Of a stretch of DNA of 64,000 nt, positions 48,481 through 58,142 are shown in pieces. Source of the DNA: Gammaproteobacteria bacterium. GTDB lineage: Bacteria > Pseudomonadota > Gammaproteobacteria > Steroidobacterales > JABDKV01. The stretch spans positions 92,961 through 156,960 of the forward strand of contig JABDJB010000078.1 of the NCBI GenBank assembly GCA_013003425.1, read 5' to 3'. Each line of letters opens with the position of its first letter. Position 1 is the stretch's first letter. The position numbers and the translations under genes were made by a program. Under the pieces are notes generated by a model that was given only the letters and a program-made list of their open reading frames with translations, was not told where the DNA came from and ran no database searches.

Positions 48481-51060
48481 TTATTCCTGGGTCGAATCGT
48501 TAGTGGCGGGCTCTATGCTGTCGCCATTCAGCCCGTCGATACGCTCCATGCCAACGAGGGCATCGTCACCCTGCACCCGGATCAGGCGCACGCCCTGTGT
48601 GTTGCGACCCATGCGGGAAATACCGGCCACCTCGGTCCGCACGAGGGTGCCGCCTGCGCTGATCAGCATCACTTCATCGTCATCGCTCACATGCACTGCA
48701 CCGACCAGAACCCCGTTGCGCTCCGTTGTCTGGATCGCAATCACGCCCTGACCGCCGCGGCGGTGTGACGGAAAATCGGTAACAAGCGTGCGTTTTCCGT
48801 AGCCTTTTGCCGTGGCGATAAGTATCTCGCCCTCGTCAGCGTCCGGCTCGACAACAATCAGCGAAATTACCCGATCATCGCCGTCGAGACGTATGCCGCG
48901 CACACCAGCAGCATTACGGCCCATTGGTCGCACATCGCCAGCATCAAACCTGATCGCCTTGCCGTTGCTGGCAAAAAGCATGATCTGCTGATTGCCCTCG
49001 GTAATTTCGACATCGACCAGCGCATCGTCTTCGCGCAATGCCACGGCAATAATTCCGTTGGTTCGCGGTCGCGAGAATGCCTGCAACTCGGTTTTCTTGA
49101 CCGTGCCCTTGCTGGTCGCCATCGTGATAAAGCGGTCTGGCTCATAATCGCGAATCGGCAGCACCGCGGTGATTCGTTCATCGGCTTCCAGTGGCAACAG
49201 ATTCACTATCGGACGACCGCGTGCGCCCCGGCTGGCCTGCGGCACCTGGTAAACCTTCAGCCAGTACAACTTTCCACGCGTCGAAAAACACAACAACGTG
49301 TCGTGGGTGTTGGCAACGAACAGCTTGTCGACAAAATCCTCATCCTTGACCTGCGTCGCTGCTTTGCCACGACCGCCACGTCGCTGGGCCTGGTAGGTCC
49401 CAAGCGGCTGCGCCTTGGCATAGCCGGCATGCGACAGCGTTACCACCACGTCTTCCTCGGTGATCAGATCCTCAATGGTCAGGTCCGATTGTGTTTCGAC
49501 GATTTCGGTACGACGCTCGTCCGAGTAGCTCTCGCGCGCTTCCGCTAACTCCTCGCTTATCACGCTGGTAAGCCGATCCGGGCTGTCGAGAATGTCAGTC
49601 AGGTTCTCGATCGTGGCGATAATGTTGCGATACTCTTCGACCAGCTTGTTCTGCTCAAGGCCGGTCAGCCGGTGCAGTCGCAATTCCAGGATCGCCTGGG
49701 CCTGAGTCTCGGAAAGCTTGTACTGGTCGCCCTGCAGCCCCCAGTCGCCGACTGAATTTTCCGGTCGCGTGAGCTCCTGGCCCGCACGCTTGAGCATGTC
49801 CGTTACTACACCCGGCTGCCAGCTGGCGGCAACCAGCGCTACCCTGGCATCGGCCGGTGTCTTCGACTTCTTGATCAAAGCGATGACCGGGTCGATATTG
49901 GCCAGCGCTACCGCCAGCCCCTCCAGCACGTGGGCGCGATCGCGCGCCTTGCGCAGGTCATAAATGGTACGCCGGGTGACCACCTCACGACGGTGCTGCA
50001 GAAACGCATCGAGCACTTCTTTCAGATTTAGCAGTCGTGGCTGCCCATGACTCAGCGCTACGATGTTGATGCCGAATACGCTCTGCATCATCGTCTGCTT
50101 GTACAGGTTGTTCAGTACGACATCGGCAACCTCGCCACGCTTGAGCTCGATCACCATGCGCATGCCGTCCTTGTCCGACTCGTCGCGCAGGTCAGAAATA
50201 CCATCGAGTCGCTTCTCGCGCACCAGCTCGGCAATCTTCTCCAGCAACCGGGCTTTGTTAACCTGGTACGGCAGCTCGTTGACAATGATTGCCTGACGGT
50301 TGTTCTTGCGCTCTTCGATTTCCGTCCGTGCCCGGACGTAGATGCGGCCGCGCCCGGTCTTGTATGCCTCGACGATGCCACGCGCGCCGTTAATGATGCC
50401 GGCGGTTGGAAAATCCGGACCCGGCAGGTGCTGCATCAGTTCGGGCAGGCCGATGTCCGGGTTCTCCAGCAGCGCCAGCGTCGCATCGATGACTTCCCGC
50501 AGATTGTGCGGCGGGACGTTGGTGGCCATGCCAACTGCGATGCCCGATGAGCCATTGACCAGCAGGCTGGGGATACGGGTGGGCAGAACTGTCGGTTCCT
50601 GCTCCCTGGCATCGTAATTGGGGACAAAGTCGACTGTTTCCTTGTCGATGTCGGCCAGCAGTTCCGAGGCCAGCCTGGTCATCCGGCATTCGGTATAGCG
50701 ATAGGCTGCCGGCGGATCGCCATCGATCGAGCCGAAGTTGCCCTGGCCGTCGATCAGCGTGTAACGCATCGAAAAGTCCTGCGCCATGCGCACCAGCGCA
50801 TCGTACGTGGCGCCGTCTCCGTGCGGATGGTATTTACCCAGGACGTCACCGACGACGCGAGCGCACTTCACGTAAGGACGGTTCCAGGCATTGTTGTTCT
50901 CATGCATGGAGAACAGGATGCGGCGATGTACCGGCTTGAGACCGTCACGAACGTCCGGCAAAGCCCGCCCCACGATCACGCTCATCGCGTAATCGAGGTA
51001 GGACTGCTTCATCTCGTCTTCGAGATTTACCTGCAGTAATTCGCGTGCTGCATCAGTCAT
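48481..51060 (-). CDS. gyrA: DNA gyrase subunit A, Gly at position 83
   Basis: This 859-residue subunit has the N-terminal cleavage domain with catalytic Tyr122 (RYTECRM), the QRDR stretch [19 protein letters not shown], and six C-terminal GyrA-box beta-pinwheel repeats. Position 83 (E. coli numbering, which coincides here) is Gly rather than Ser, while Asp87 is kept. The C-terminal wrap domain includes GRGKAATQ. It is the first gene of a long minus-strand cluster. Confidence 0.98.
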   Translation of the reverse strand: MTDAARELLQVNLEDEMKQSYLDYAMSVIVGRALPDVRDGLKPVHRRILFSMHENNNAWNRPYVKCARVVGDVLGKYHPHGDGATYDALVRMAQDFSMRYTLIDGQGNFGSIDGDPPAAYRYTECRMTRLASELLADIDKETVDFVPNYDAREQEPTVLPTRIPSLLVNGSSGIAVGMATNVPPHNLREVIDATLALLENPDIGLPELMQHLPGPDFPTAGIINGARGIVEAYKTGRGRIYVRARTEIEERKNNRQAIIVNELPYQVNKARLLEKIAELVREKRLDGISDLRDESDKDGMRMVIELKRGEVADVVLNNLYKQTMMQSVFGINIVALSHGQPRLLNLKEVLDAFLQHRREVVTRRTIYDLRKARDRAHVLEGLAVALANIDPVIALIKKSKTPADARVALVAASWQPGVVTDMLKRAGQELTRPENSVGDWGLQGDQYKLSETQAQAILELRLHRLTGLEQNKLVEEYRNIIATIENLTDILDSPDRLTSVISEELAEARESYSDERRTEIVETQSDLTIEDLITEEDVVVTLSHAGYAKAQPLGTYQAQRRGGRGKAATQVKDEDFVDKLFVANTHDTLLCFSTRGKLYWLKVYQVPQASRGARGRPIVNLLPLEADERITAVLPIRDYEPDRFITMATSKGTVKKTELQAFSRPRTNGIIAVALREDDALVDVEITEGNQQIMLFASNGKAIRFDAGDVRPMGRNAAGVRGIRLDGDDRVISLIVVEPDADEGEILIATAKGYGKRTLVTDFPSHRRGGQGVIAIQTTERNGVLVGAVHVSDDDEVMLISAGGTLVRTEVAGISRMGRNTQGVRLIRVQGDDALVGMERIDGLNGDSIEPATNDSTQE

Positions 51061-51392
51061 CGATCAATCTCTCCCCCTCGTGAGCCCGGCCGGGTTCACG
51101 CTGAGTGCCTGTTTATTCGCTGAATTTGCCCGCTGCTGCAACCGCCGACCGAGGGTGCAATCCCTTGCTGCTCGTCGTGTTGCGCCGGGCCGTTCCCCAG
51201 TGCTGGAAGGACGCCAAATCCCCTGTGTTTTTGCTGCCGCCCGAGGGCGTAAAACTATCCCCAAAGGATACCACAGAGGGCCGGTTTCGAGGACCTTTTT
51301 CACTCCCCACAAGGGTCAGTACTGGTCACTGCCAGCGCCTGAATGCATCATGTCGGTGGGCCGGGAAAGCCGGCAGCTCACTGGCAAACTCA
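51061..51392. promoter_or_regulatory. 332-bp divergent region between gyrA and ubiG
   Basis: This gap must hold the promoters for gyrA and ubiG. I see no confident -35/-10 pair on either strand. A CCCGGCCGGG palindrome lies near 51084-51093. ORFs here (for example 51105-51392 in the ubiG frame) are not conserved-looking; the ubiG-like sequence begins only at the ATG at 51393. Confidence 0.4.
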
Positions 51393-52100
51393 ATGAACGT
51401 CGATCCACAGGAAATCTCCAACTTCGAACAGGTCGCGGGCCGATGGTGGGAACCCGAGGGCGAATTCGCCCCGCTCCACGCGATTAATCCGCTACGCACC
51501 GGTTACATCGCCGAGCGCGCGGAGCTGGCCGGCTCACGCCTGATCGATATCGGCTGTGGCGGCGGGCTGTTGTGCGAATCGGTCAGCCGGCTTGGCGCGA
51601 TCGCAACCGGTATCGATATGTCCGGCACCGCCCTGGCAGTGGCCAGGCAGCATGCTGCCGCCGGCGGGCTGACAATCGATTATCAGGAAACAACCGCCGA
51701 ACAGGCGGCGGCCGAACAGCCATCAGGCTATGACGTGGTGACCTGTCTGGAGATGCTCGAGCACGTCCCTGATCCGGCGGGAATCGTTCAGGCGTGTGTA
51801 ACGCTGGCAAAGCCCGGCGGGAATGTTTTTTTCTCGACCATTAACCGCAATCCCAAAGCCTGGTTGCTTGCAGTCGTTGGCGCCGAATACGTACTGAATA
51901 TGATTCCGCGTGGAACCCATGACTACACGCGCTTTATCCGCCCGTCAGAGCTCGAAGCGTGGGCACGCGCCGCGGGGCTTGAACTGCGCGATATTACCGG
52001 GCTGCATTACAACCCGTTGACCCGACGGTATACTCTTGGCAGCAACGTAGACGTCAACTATCTGATGCACCTGCACAAGCCCGCCTCCCCCTCCCGGTGA
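51393..52100 (+). CDS. ubiG: Ubiquinone biosynthesis O-methyltransferase
   Basis: This 235-residue SAM methyltransferase starts [19 protein letters not shown] and has the UbiG signature [21 protein letters not shown]-binding [25 protein letters not shown] [14 protein letters not shown] and [18 protein letters not shown]. It carries out both O-methylations in ubiquinone synthesis. Its stop overlaps the next start as GTGA. The frame extends 96 codons upstream but those residues are not family-like. Confidence 0.96.
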   Translation: MNVDPQEISNFEQVAGRWWEPEGEFAPLHAINPLRTGYIAERAELAGSRLIDIGCGGGLLCESVSRLGAIATGIDMSGTALAVARQHAAAGGLTIDYQETTAEQAAAEQPSGYDVVTCLEMLEHVPDPAGIVQACVTLAKPGGNVFFSTINRNPKAWLLAVVGAEYVLNMIPRGTHDYTRFIRPSELEAWARAAGLELRDITGLHYNPLTRRYTLGSNVDVNYLMHLHKPASPSR

Positions 52101-52777
52101 CAGCCAGGCACCAAATCGACGCCGTTCTGTTCGATCTCGACGGCACATTGCTCGATACCGCACCCGACATGGCGGCAGCGCTCAACCGGCTGTTGCTGGA
52201 GCAAGACCGAGCTGAACTGCCCTTCGAACGATTACGCCCGGTTGTTTCGCACGGTTCGCTTGGCCTGCTCCGGGCAGGCTTTGGCGCCGACCTGGACCCG
52301 GAACAATTACCCGGTCTGACCCAACGCTTCCTGGAGATCTACGCCGGCGCGCTGGCGGTAAATACAACACCGTTTGAAGGTGCTGCAGAAGTGCTCGACG
52401 CGCTTGAGAATGCCGGCACTCCCTGGGGAATTGTCACCAACAAACCCGGCTGGCTGACGCAACCGGTGCTGGAGGCTCTTGAACTGCAGCAGCGTGCCGG
52501 TTGCGTGGTATCCGGCGACACGCTGGAACAGCGCAAGCCGCACCCCGCCCCGTTACACCACGCAGCTAAGTTGCTCGGCCAGGATCCACGGAACTGTATC
52601 TACGTTGGCGATGCCGAACGGGATATACAGGCAGGCCGTGCCGCAGGCATGGTCACCCTGGTGGCAAGCTATGGCTATATCGAGTCGCACGAGACACCGG
52701 AAACATGGAATGCTGACGGCAGCCTGTCCCGTCTGCAGGACCTGAAGGAGTGGCTGACCGTTGCAACTGCCCGTTAG
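52097..52777 (+). CDS. mupP: HAD phosphatase, MupP/Gph type
   Basis: This 226-residue HAD hydrolase has motif [14 protein letters not shown], motif II VTNKPGW, motif III KPHPAPL and motif [14 protein letters not shown]. It could be phosphoglycolate phosphatase (Gph), but in Pseudomonas the gene directly after ubiG and near yciK is mupP, the MurNAc-6-phosphate phosphatase of cell-wall recycling. The neighbourhood favours MupP. GTG start at 52097. Confidence 0.8.
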   Translation: MTARHQIDAVLFDLDGTLLDTAPDMAAALNRLLLEQDRAELPFERLRPVVSHGSLGLLRAGFGADLDPEQLPGLTQRFLEIYAGALAVNTTPFEGAAEVLDALENAGTPWGIVTNKPGWLTQPVLEALELQQRAGCVVSGDTLEQRKPHPAPLHHAAKLLGQDPRNCIYVGDAERDIQAGRAAGMVTLVASYGYIESHETPETWNADGSLSRLQDLKEWLTVATAR

Positions 52778-54071
52778 CACTGAATTACTGATCGTCGCCG
52801 GCGCCAGCCTGCTGCTGGGTATCGTTCTGGGCGGCCTGGCCAGCATGGTGCTGTACCTGCGCCGGCTTGCCCGCCTGGAAGCCGAGCGCGAGGTGTTGCG
52901 TGCCAGTTTCAAAAATGAAGAACAGCTGGCGCAGGAACGTGCCGGTGCTCTCGAAGATGCCACCCGCGGCCTGCGACTTGCTTTCGATGAACTTGCACGC
53001 GAGAGCCTTAGCAGCAACAGCGAGACCTTTCTGCTACTGGCACAGGAAAAGCTCGGCCAGTTCCAGACGAAGGCCAGTGCCGATCTCACCGCACGCCAGC
53101 AGGCAATCAGTGAAATCGTCAAACCGATTGCCGACACCCTCTCGACCACACAAAAGGAACTGCATCGGGCCGAGCGGGAACGCCAGGCCGCGTTTGGAGC
53201 GATCGACGAACAACTGAAAAGTGTGCGCTCGTCGCACGATATGCTGCAGCTGGAAACCAACAAGCTTGTCAATGCGCTGCAACGTCCTGATGTCGGCGGC
53301 CAGTGGGGCGAGATTACCCTGCGCCGCCTGGTAGAGCTGGCCGGAATGGTCGAGCACTGCGATTTTGTCGAGCAAGGCTCGGTCAATACCGACACCGGCC
53401 AACTAAGGCCTGACCTGGTGGTGCGGCTACCCGACCGCGGCGAAATCATTGTCGATGCAAAGACGCCACTGGAGGGCTATCTGGCTGCCGCACATGCCAC
53501 CGATGATGTGGCACGCAAGGAAGCCTTGCAGCGTCACGCCAGGAACCTGCGGCGCCGCGTGCGCGAGCTGGCGGCGAAAAATTACTGGAGCCAGTTCAGG
53601 AACAGCCCTGACTTCGTTGTGATGTTCATCCCTGGTGACCAGTTCCTCGGCGCGGCCCTCAATCACGATCCCGCGCTACTCGAAGATGCGTTGAAGCAAC
53701 GCATCTTGCTGGTTACACCAACAAGCCTGATTGCGCTGCTCAAATCTATTGCCTACGGCTGGCGCCAGTCAGTATTGACCGACAACGCCGAGAAGATCCG
53801 TGACCTGGCAGAAGAGCTTTACAAACGGCTGGCCGGCTTCAGTGAGCATATTGCAGCCCTGGGCAGTTCGCTGGGCAAGAGCGTAGACACCTACAACCGC
53901 GCGGTTGGTTCACTGGAGCGCCAGGTATTGCCGAGCGCCCGGCGTTTTACCGAATTGGGAATTACCGAGCGCAAAAAACTTGCCAGCGTCGAACCGATAG
54001 ACAAGTCTGCGCGCGAGCCGGCCGCCCAGGCCGAGCCGGTAGCCAAACCGGTGCCAAAAGATGCCGGCTGA
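52761..54071 (+). CDS. rmuC: DNA recombination protein RmuC
   Basis: This 436-residue protein has one N-terminal transmembrane helix (LLIVAGASLLLGIVLGG), a long coiled coil (residues about 35-170) and an RmuC nuclease-like core with NALQRPDVGGQWGEITLRRL, VDAKTPLEGYL and PTSLIALLKSIAYGWRQ. RmuC limits inversions at short repeats. A TTG start at 52761 follows AAGGAG by 10 bases and lies inside the end of the phosphatase gene. Confidence 0.92.
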   Translation: MQLPVSTELLIVAGASLLLGIVLGGLASMVLYLRRLARLEAEREVLRASFKNEEQLAQERAGALEDATRGLRLAFDELARESLSSNSETFLLLAQEKLGQFQTKASADLTARQQAISEIVKPIADTLSTTQKELHRAERERQAAFGAIDEQLKSVRSSHDMLQLETNKLVNALQRPDVGGQWGEITLRRLVELAGMVEHCDFVEQGSVNTDTGQLRPDLVVRLPDRGEIIVDAKTPLEGYLAAAHATDDVARKEALQRHARNLRRRVRELAAKNYWSQFRNSPDFVVMFIPGDQFLGAALNHDPALLEDALKQRILLVTPTSLIALLKSIAYGWRQSVLTDNAEKIRDLAEELYKRLAGFSEHIAALGSSLGKSVDTYNRAVGSLERQVLPSARRFTELGITERKKLASVEPIDKSAREPAAQAEPVAKPVPKDAG

Positions 54072-54798
54072 GCCGGCTACGCCTGCCGCCACTTACATCA
54101 GCGCTGCGATCCCGCCCGGATCTATCGACTACTACGTAGCGTTAATGACGCCGGCCCGGCTGCGTGAGCTGACCAGGACCGGCATCGCTCTGGCGAAAGT
54201 GATACGCAACGTCGCAATGCAGCCGGGCGAACCACAAATTCGACAGCTGAAGCTGCACTGGTTCGCACAAGAGGTCGAAATGGTGATCGCCGGTACCCCG
54301 CGTCATCCACTGACGGCGGAACTGCTTCGACTGTGTCCGCATGAACGCTGGCCTGAGTCGATGCGGGAACTGGTCCAAGCCATGATGACCGAAGCCGCCC
54401 AGCCGCCGGCCACTGCCCTGCAGGAATTGCTCCCCGCTGCCCACCGGGCGGCAACCCAGCAGGCGCTGCTCGCGGCAGTGATGCCCACATCAGGCAAAAC
54501 GAGTATCGATGCGGCGGGCAGTCTCGGTACCGGCATTGCGCTGGCCCGCTTCGTTCGTGATCACGGTGCCGGGCCTCCGGATGTGCGTGACCTCCCGCGG
54601 CTGGCGCATGAGCATTTTTCCGCAGCCGATCTGTCGCTCCGACACGAAGCGATGCCTGTCTACCTGCAGGGCGCGTTATACCGACGACAGCTGCGACGAC
54701 TTGAGGCCGCCGGATACAACGCGGATAAAGCGGCCCTGTCACCGCTGGCGCTGTTGTGGCACAGCTGGCGCGAAGCCCGTAAGCTGCTGCGACCATGA
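54061..54798 (+). CDS. Squalene/phytoene synthase-like protein, degenerate
   Basis: This 245-residue protein has features of the squalene/phytoene synthase or NDUFAF6 superfamily: DYYVALMTPARLRELTRTG, the KLHWFAQEVEMVIAGTPRHP segment equivalent to LxWWxEExxR…GxPxHP, and a C-terminal YLQGALYRRQLRRLEAAGY. The Asp-rich prenyl-diphosphate motifs are not evident, so it is probably not an active terpene synthase. It is coupled to rmuC (11-base overlap) and yciK (4-base overlap). Function unknown. Confidence 0.55.
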   Translation: MPAEPATPAATYISAAIPPGSIDYYVALMTPARLRELTRTGIALAKVIRNVAMQPGEPQIRQLKLHWFAQEVEMVIAGTPRHPLTAELLRLCPHERWPESMRELVQAMMTEAAQPPATALQELLPAAHRAATQQALLAAVMPTSGKTSIDAAGSLGTGIALARFVRDHGAGPPDVRDLPRLAHEHFSAADLSLRHEAMPVYLQGALYRRQLRRLEAAGYNADKAALSPLALLWHSWREARKLLRP

Positions 54799-55565
54799 TT
54801 GAGACAATTGACTATTCACCTGCACCGCAACTGATGCACGATCGAACCGTGCTGATTACCGGCGCCGGCGACGGCATTGGCCGCGCGGTGTCTCTGGCAC
54901 TGGCGCATCAGGGCGCAACGGTTGTCCTGTTGGGTCGCACCGGCGACAAACTTGCAAAAGTCAGCGACGAAATTGTAAGCAGCGGAGCACCGCAGCCGGC
55001 AATACTCGAAGCGGATCTGGAGAAACTGACCTGGGACGAATACCTGGCACTGGCCGAAGCGTTGAAAAACGAATTCGGCCGGCTTGACGGGCTACTGCAC
55101 AACGCAAGCATTCTGGGCGATCGGGCGCCCATCGAACACTACGACCCGATGACCTGGCATCGCGTGATGCACGTAAACGTTGGCGCTGCATTCCTGCTGA
55201 CGCGCGCAACGCTCGATTTGCTCAAACAATCACCTGATCCGGCGATTTTGTTTACCTCAAGTGGCGTCGGACGCAGCGGTCGCGCCTTCTGGGGCGCCTA
55301 CGCAGTTTCCAAGTTCGCAACCGAAGGCTTTATGCAGGTGCTGGCCGACGAGATGACGGGCATGCGCATCAACTGCATCAATCCTGGCCCGACTCGAACG
55401 TCCATGCGCGCCGCCGCCTTCCCTGGTGAAGACCCAAAGAACCCGGCCGAACCGGAAACACTGGTGAATGCCTACCTGTACCTGCTGGGTCCTGACAGTG
55501 CCGGCATCAGCGGCCGGTCATTCGACGCTCAGGGCGCCGGTGCCGCCAAACCGCAACAGCGGTAA
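54795..55565 (+). CDS. yciK: YciK family oxidoreductase (SDR)
   Basis: This 256-residue SDR has TGAGDGIGRAVSLALAHQG, HNASILGDRAPIEHYDP, SSGVGRSGRAFWGAYAVSKF (Tyr/Lys pair in YAVSK) and INCINPGPTRTSMRAAAFP, all typical of YciK. Physiological substrate is not established. Its 3' end overlaps the convergent rluB by 37 bases. Confidence 0.9.
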   Translation: MIETIDYSPAPQLMHDRTVLITGAGDGIGRAVSLALAHQGATVVLLGRTGDKLAKVSDEIVSSGAPQPAILEADLEKLTWDEYLALAEALKNEFGRLDGLLHNASILGDRAPIEHYDPMTWHRVMHVNVGAAFLLTRATLDLLKQSPDPAILFTSSGVGRSGRAFWGAYAVSKFATEGFMQVLADEMTGMRINCINPGPTRTSMRAAAFPGEDPKNPAEPETLVNAYLYLLGPDSAGISGRSFDAQGAGAAKPQQR

Positions 55566-56284
55566 AGACGCGTCAGCTCCCGGCCATCAAGCTCACGGTG
55601 TTCGCCGGCCGCCAGATTGCGCTGCAATGTGACACTGCCGTAACGCGTGCGAATGAGCCGGTTGACCTTGCAGCCAACTGCCTCCCACAGCCGGCGCACT
55701 TCGCGATTGCGACCTTCCGCCAGGCGGCAGAGGAACCAGGTGTTGGCACCGCCGGCACTTTCCTGTCGCGTTACGGCGGTGAATCGCGCCTTGCCATCAT
55801 CGAGCTGAACACCGCGGCGCAGTTGCCGCAGTTTCTGCTCGCTTACCTCGCCAAGTACCCGCACCCGGTACTCGCGCGCGACCTCACTGGCCGGTCGCAT
55901 CAGGGCATTGGCCAGCGCGCCATCCGTAGTAAACAACAAGAGCCCGGAGCTGTTGATATCCAGGCGCCCGACATTGATCCAGCGCCCTGATGCAGGCCGT
56001 GGCAGACGGGAAAAGACGGTTGTCCGTCCTTCAGGATCATCACGTGAGCAGATTTGTCCGACGGGTTTGTGATATGCCAGGACACGGGGACGGGCTGCAG
56101 CAGCAAGTTCTACCGGCTTGCCATCGATGGCAATACGGTCGGCGCGCGTGACCTTGCTGCCCAGCACGGCCACCTCGCCATTGACGGTAATCCTGCCCGC
56201 GCTGATCCAGCTTTCTATCTTGCGTCGTGACGCCACACCGGTAGCGGCAAGGGCTTTTTGCAGCCGCTGCGGTGGCTCAGTCAA
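55529..56284 (-). CDS. rluB: 23S rRNA pseudouridine(2605) synthase RluB
   Basis: This 251-residue protein has an S4 domain (RLQKALAATGVASRRKIESW) and the RsuA/RluB catalytic region with Asp in NVGRLDINSSGLLLFTTDG and GRNREVRRLWEAVGC. It modifies 23S rRNA helix 89-93. The start is TTG at 56282-56284, which overlaps scpB by 8 bases; no ATG serves better. Confidence 0.92.
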   Translation of the reverse strand: MTEPPQRLQKALAATGVASRRKIESWISAGRITVNGEVAVLGSKVTRADRIAIDGKPVELAAAARPRVLAYHKPVGQICSRDDPEGRTTVFSRLPRPASGRWINVGRLDINSSGLLLFTTDGALANALMRPASEVAREYRVRVLGEVSEQKLRQLRRGVQLDDGKARFTAVTRQESAGGANTWFLCRLAEGRNREVRRLWEAVGCKVNRLIRTRYGSVTLQRNLAAGEHRELDGRELTRLYRCCGLAAPAP

Positions 56285-57242
56285 CCGTACGCGCCGTCAC
56301 AGCGGCGGTATCCTCGGCTTCCTGTTCTGTAATGGCCTCTTCGGGATCCTGCTCTGCCGCGGTGGCGTCGAGGTCTTCGCTGCCATCTTCATATTGTGTA
56401 TGCGCGACTTCGTCAGCCGCATCGTCATCTGTTGACTCGTCGGCTGCGGTAGCGCGGAGGTCTTTGCTGCCGTCCTCGTATTCTGCCTGCGCGACTTCGT
56501 CAGCCGCATCGTCATCTGTTGACTCGTCGACTGCGGTAGCGTGGCGCTCTTCGCTGCCGTCTTCGTGTTCTGCCTGCGCGATTTCGTCAGCCGGATCATC
56601 ATCCGTTGACTCGTCGGCTGCGATTTCCTGGGCGTCATGATCGCTGCCCGCCACTACCCGCAGAGAGGTCCCGACCTCTTCCGCCATCTCCAGCTCCAGC
56701 TGCGGAACAACCGAATCGATGTCAGCAATATCCTGCAGCGGCGGGAGGTCTTCCAGTTTCTTCAGGCTGAAGTATTCCAGGAACTGCGGGGTGGTTGCAT
56801 AGAGTGCCGGTCGCCCCGGCACCTCGCGGTGACCTACAACCTTTATCCAGCTACGTTCCAGCAGCGTCCTCATGATGTTGGTACTGACCGCCACACCACG
56901 CACGTCCTCGATATCGCCGCGTGTTATCGGCTGACGATAGGCAATAAGCGCCAGTGTCTCCAACAACGCGCGCGAATAGCGCGGGGGGCGCTCTTCCCAC
57001 AACTTCGTCAGCCACTCGGTCATTTTTGGCCGCACCTGGATGCGAAAACCGGTAGCGACTTCGATCAGCTCGATGCCGCGATCTTCGTAGTCCGCCTGCA
57101 GCGCCTTTATCGCTTTGCGGATCTCGGCTCGCTCCGGCCGCTTCCTGAAAGCAAACAGGTCTCGTAACTCGCCCAGCGACAGCGGGCGCCCGGAGGCCAG
57201 CAGCGCTGACTCGATTATATTTTTCAGCAGATCATTGTTCAT
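56277..57242 (-). CDS. scpB: Segregation and condensation protein B, with acidic repeat tail
   Basis: Residues about 1-180 are ScpB (LKNIIESALLASGRPLSLGEL, GFRIQVRPKMTEWLTKL, ETLALIAYRQPITRGDIEDVRGV). It binds ScpA and the SMC/MukB complex. Residues about 210-300 are not part of the family: they are about three 29-residue acidic repeats (ESTDDDAADEVAQAE…EDGS). The tail is likely disordered. The gene overlaps scpA by 11 bases. Confidence 0.93.
   Translation of the reverse strand: MNNDLLKNIIESALLASGRPLSLGELRDLFAFRKRPERAEIRKAIKALQADYEDRGIELIEVATGFRIQVRPKMTEWLTKLWEERPPRYSRALLETLALIAYRQPITRGDIEDVRGVAVSTNIMRTLLERSWIKVVGHREVPGRPALYATTPQFLEYFSLKKLEDLPPLQDIADIDSVVPQLELEMAEEVGTSLRVVAGSDHDAQEIAADESTDDDPADEIAQAEHEDGSEERHATAVDESTDDDAADEVAQAEYEDGSKDLRATAADESTDDDAADEVAHTQYEDGSEDLDATAAEQDPEEAITEQEAEDTAAVTARTVD
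56350..56625 (-). repeat. About three 87-bp tandem repeats encoding an acidic ScpB tail
   Basis: The DNA repeats with period 87 bp (29 codons), each unit reading ESTDDDxADExAQAExEDGS and ATAxD, with third copy slightly diverged. Such in-frame repeats can vary in number by slippage or recombination without a frameshift. Boundaries are approximate. Confidence 0.75.
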
Positions 57243-58140
57243 TTGTTTCGCTGGTTTCGTCTTCTGGTTGTTCTGGTTGTTCGAATGCCGACTGCGTACT
57301 GCGTCCGGTCGCCTTTACATGAATCGGGCCAAAGGACTCAGCCTGCACGATTTCGAGTATCGATTCGCGGATAAGCTCGAGGATCGCAATAAAAGTAACG
57401 ACCACCCCGATACGTCCTTCGCGCGGATCAAACAGCGCCGTAAACTCACGGAACTCGACATCCTGGAGGCTGGTGAGAATCTCCGTCATCCGCTGACGTA
57501 CCGACAGCGCTTCGCGCTGCACGTGGTGATGTGCATACATTTCGGCACGCTGCATAACGTCGCGGAACGCAAGCAGCACTTCTTTCAGTGCAACATCCGG
57601 CAGTTTCTGTACTACTTTGCGCTCGACCACGTGTCCTTCGGCAACCACAACGTCGCGCTCGAGCCGCGGCAGCGAATCAATATCCTGTGCCGCATTCTTG
57701 AATCGTTCGTATTCCTGCAGTCGTCGTACCAGCTCGGCACGCGGATCGTCTTCGTCGTCGTCTGCTTCGATCGGCCGCGGCAACAGCATGCGCGATTTGA
57801 TCTCGGCGAGCATGGCCGCCATGACCAGGTACTCACCCGCCAGCTCCAGCTGCAGTTCCTGCATCATGTCGATGTAACGGGTGTATTGCCGGGTTATCTC
57901 CGCAATCGGAATATCGAGGACGTCGAGATTCTGCCGCTTGATCAGGTAGAGCAGCAGGTCGAGTGGGCCCTCAAAGGCCTCCAGGAACACTTCCAGCGCC
58001 TGCGGCGGTATATAAAGATCAACCGGCAGCTGGGTAACAGGCTCCCCCTCGACCACGGCAAACGGCATTTCGGCCTGCACCGGGCGATTGGCTTGTGCAG
58101 TCTCGCTGCCGGCCGGCTGATTTTCTGTTTCTGTACTCAT
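57232..58140 (-). CDS. scpA: Segregation and condensation protein A
   Basis: This 302-residue kleisin has FEGPLDLLLYLIKRQNLDVLDIPIAEIT in two parts (EGPLDLLLYLIKRQNLDVL and IPIAEITRQYTRYI), the coiled LVMAAMLAEIKSRMLLP and a C-terminal winged helix (GRIGVVVTFIAILELIRE). It links SMC heads for chromosome condensation. It overlaps scpB and lies 2 bases after trpS. Confidence 0.95.
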   Translation of the reverse strand: MSTETENQPAGSETAQANRPVQAEMPFAVVEGEPVTQLPVDLYIPPQALEVFLEAFEGPLDLLLYLIKRQNLDVLDIPIAEITRQYTRYIDMMQELQLELAGEYLVMAAMLAEIKSRMLLPRPIEADDDEDDPRAELVRRLQEYERFKNAAQDIDSLPRLERDVVVAEGHVVERKVVQKLPDVALKEVLLAFRDVMQRAEMYAHHHVQREALSVRQRMTEILTSLQDVEFREFTALFDPREGRIGVVVTFIAILELIRESILEIVQAESFGPIHVKATGRSTQSAFEQPEQPEDETSETNEQ

Positions 58141-58142
58141 GC

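Noticed and set aside
51105..51392. N-terminal extension of UbiG from 51105
   Set aside because: The added residues are not family-like and the UbiG N-terminus begins at the ATG at 51393.
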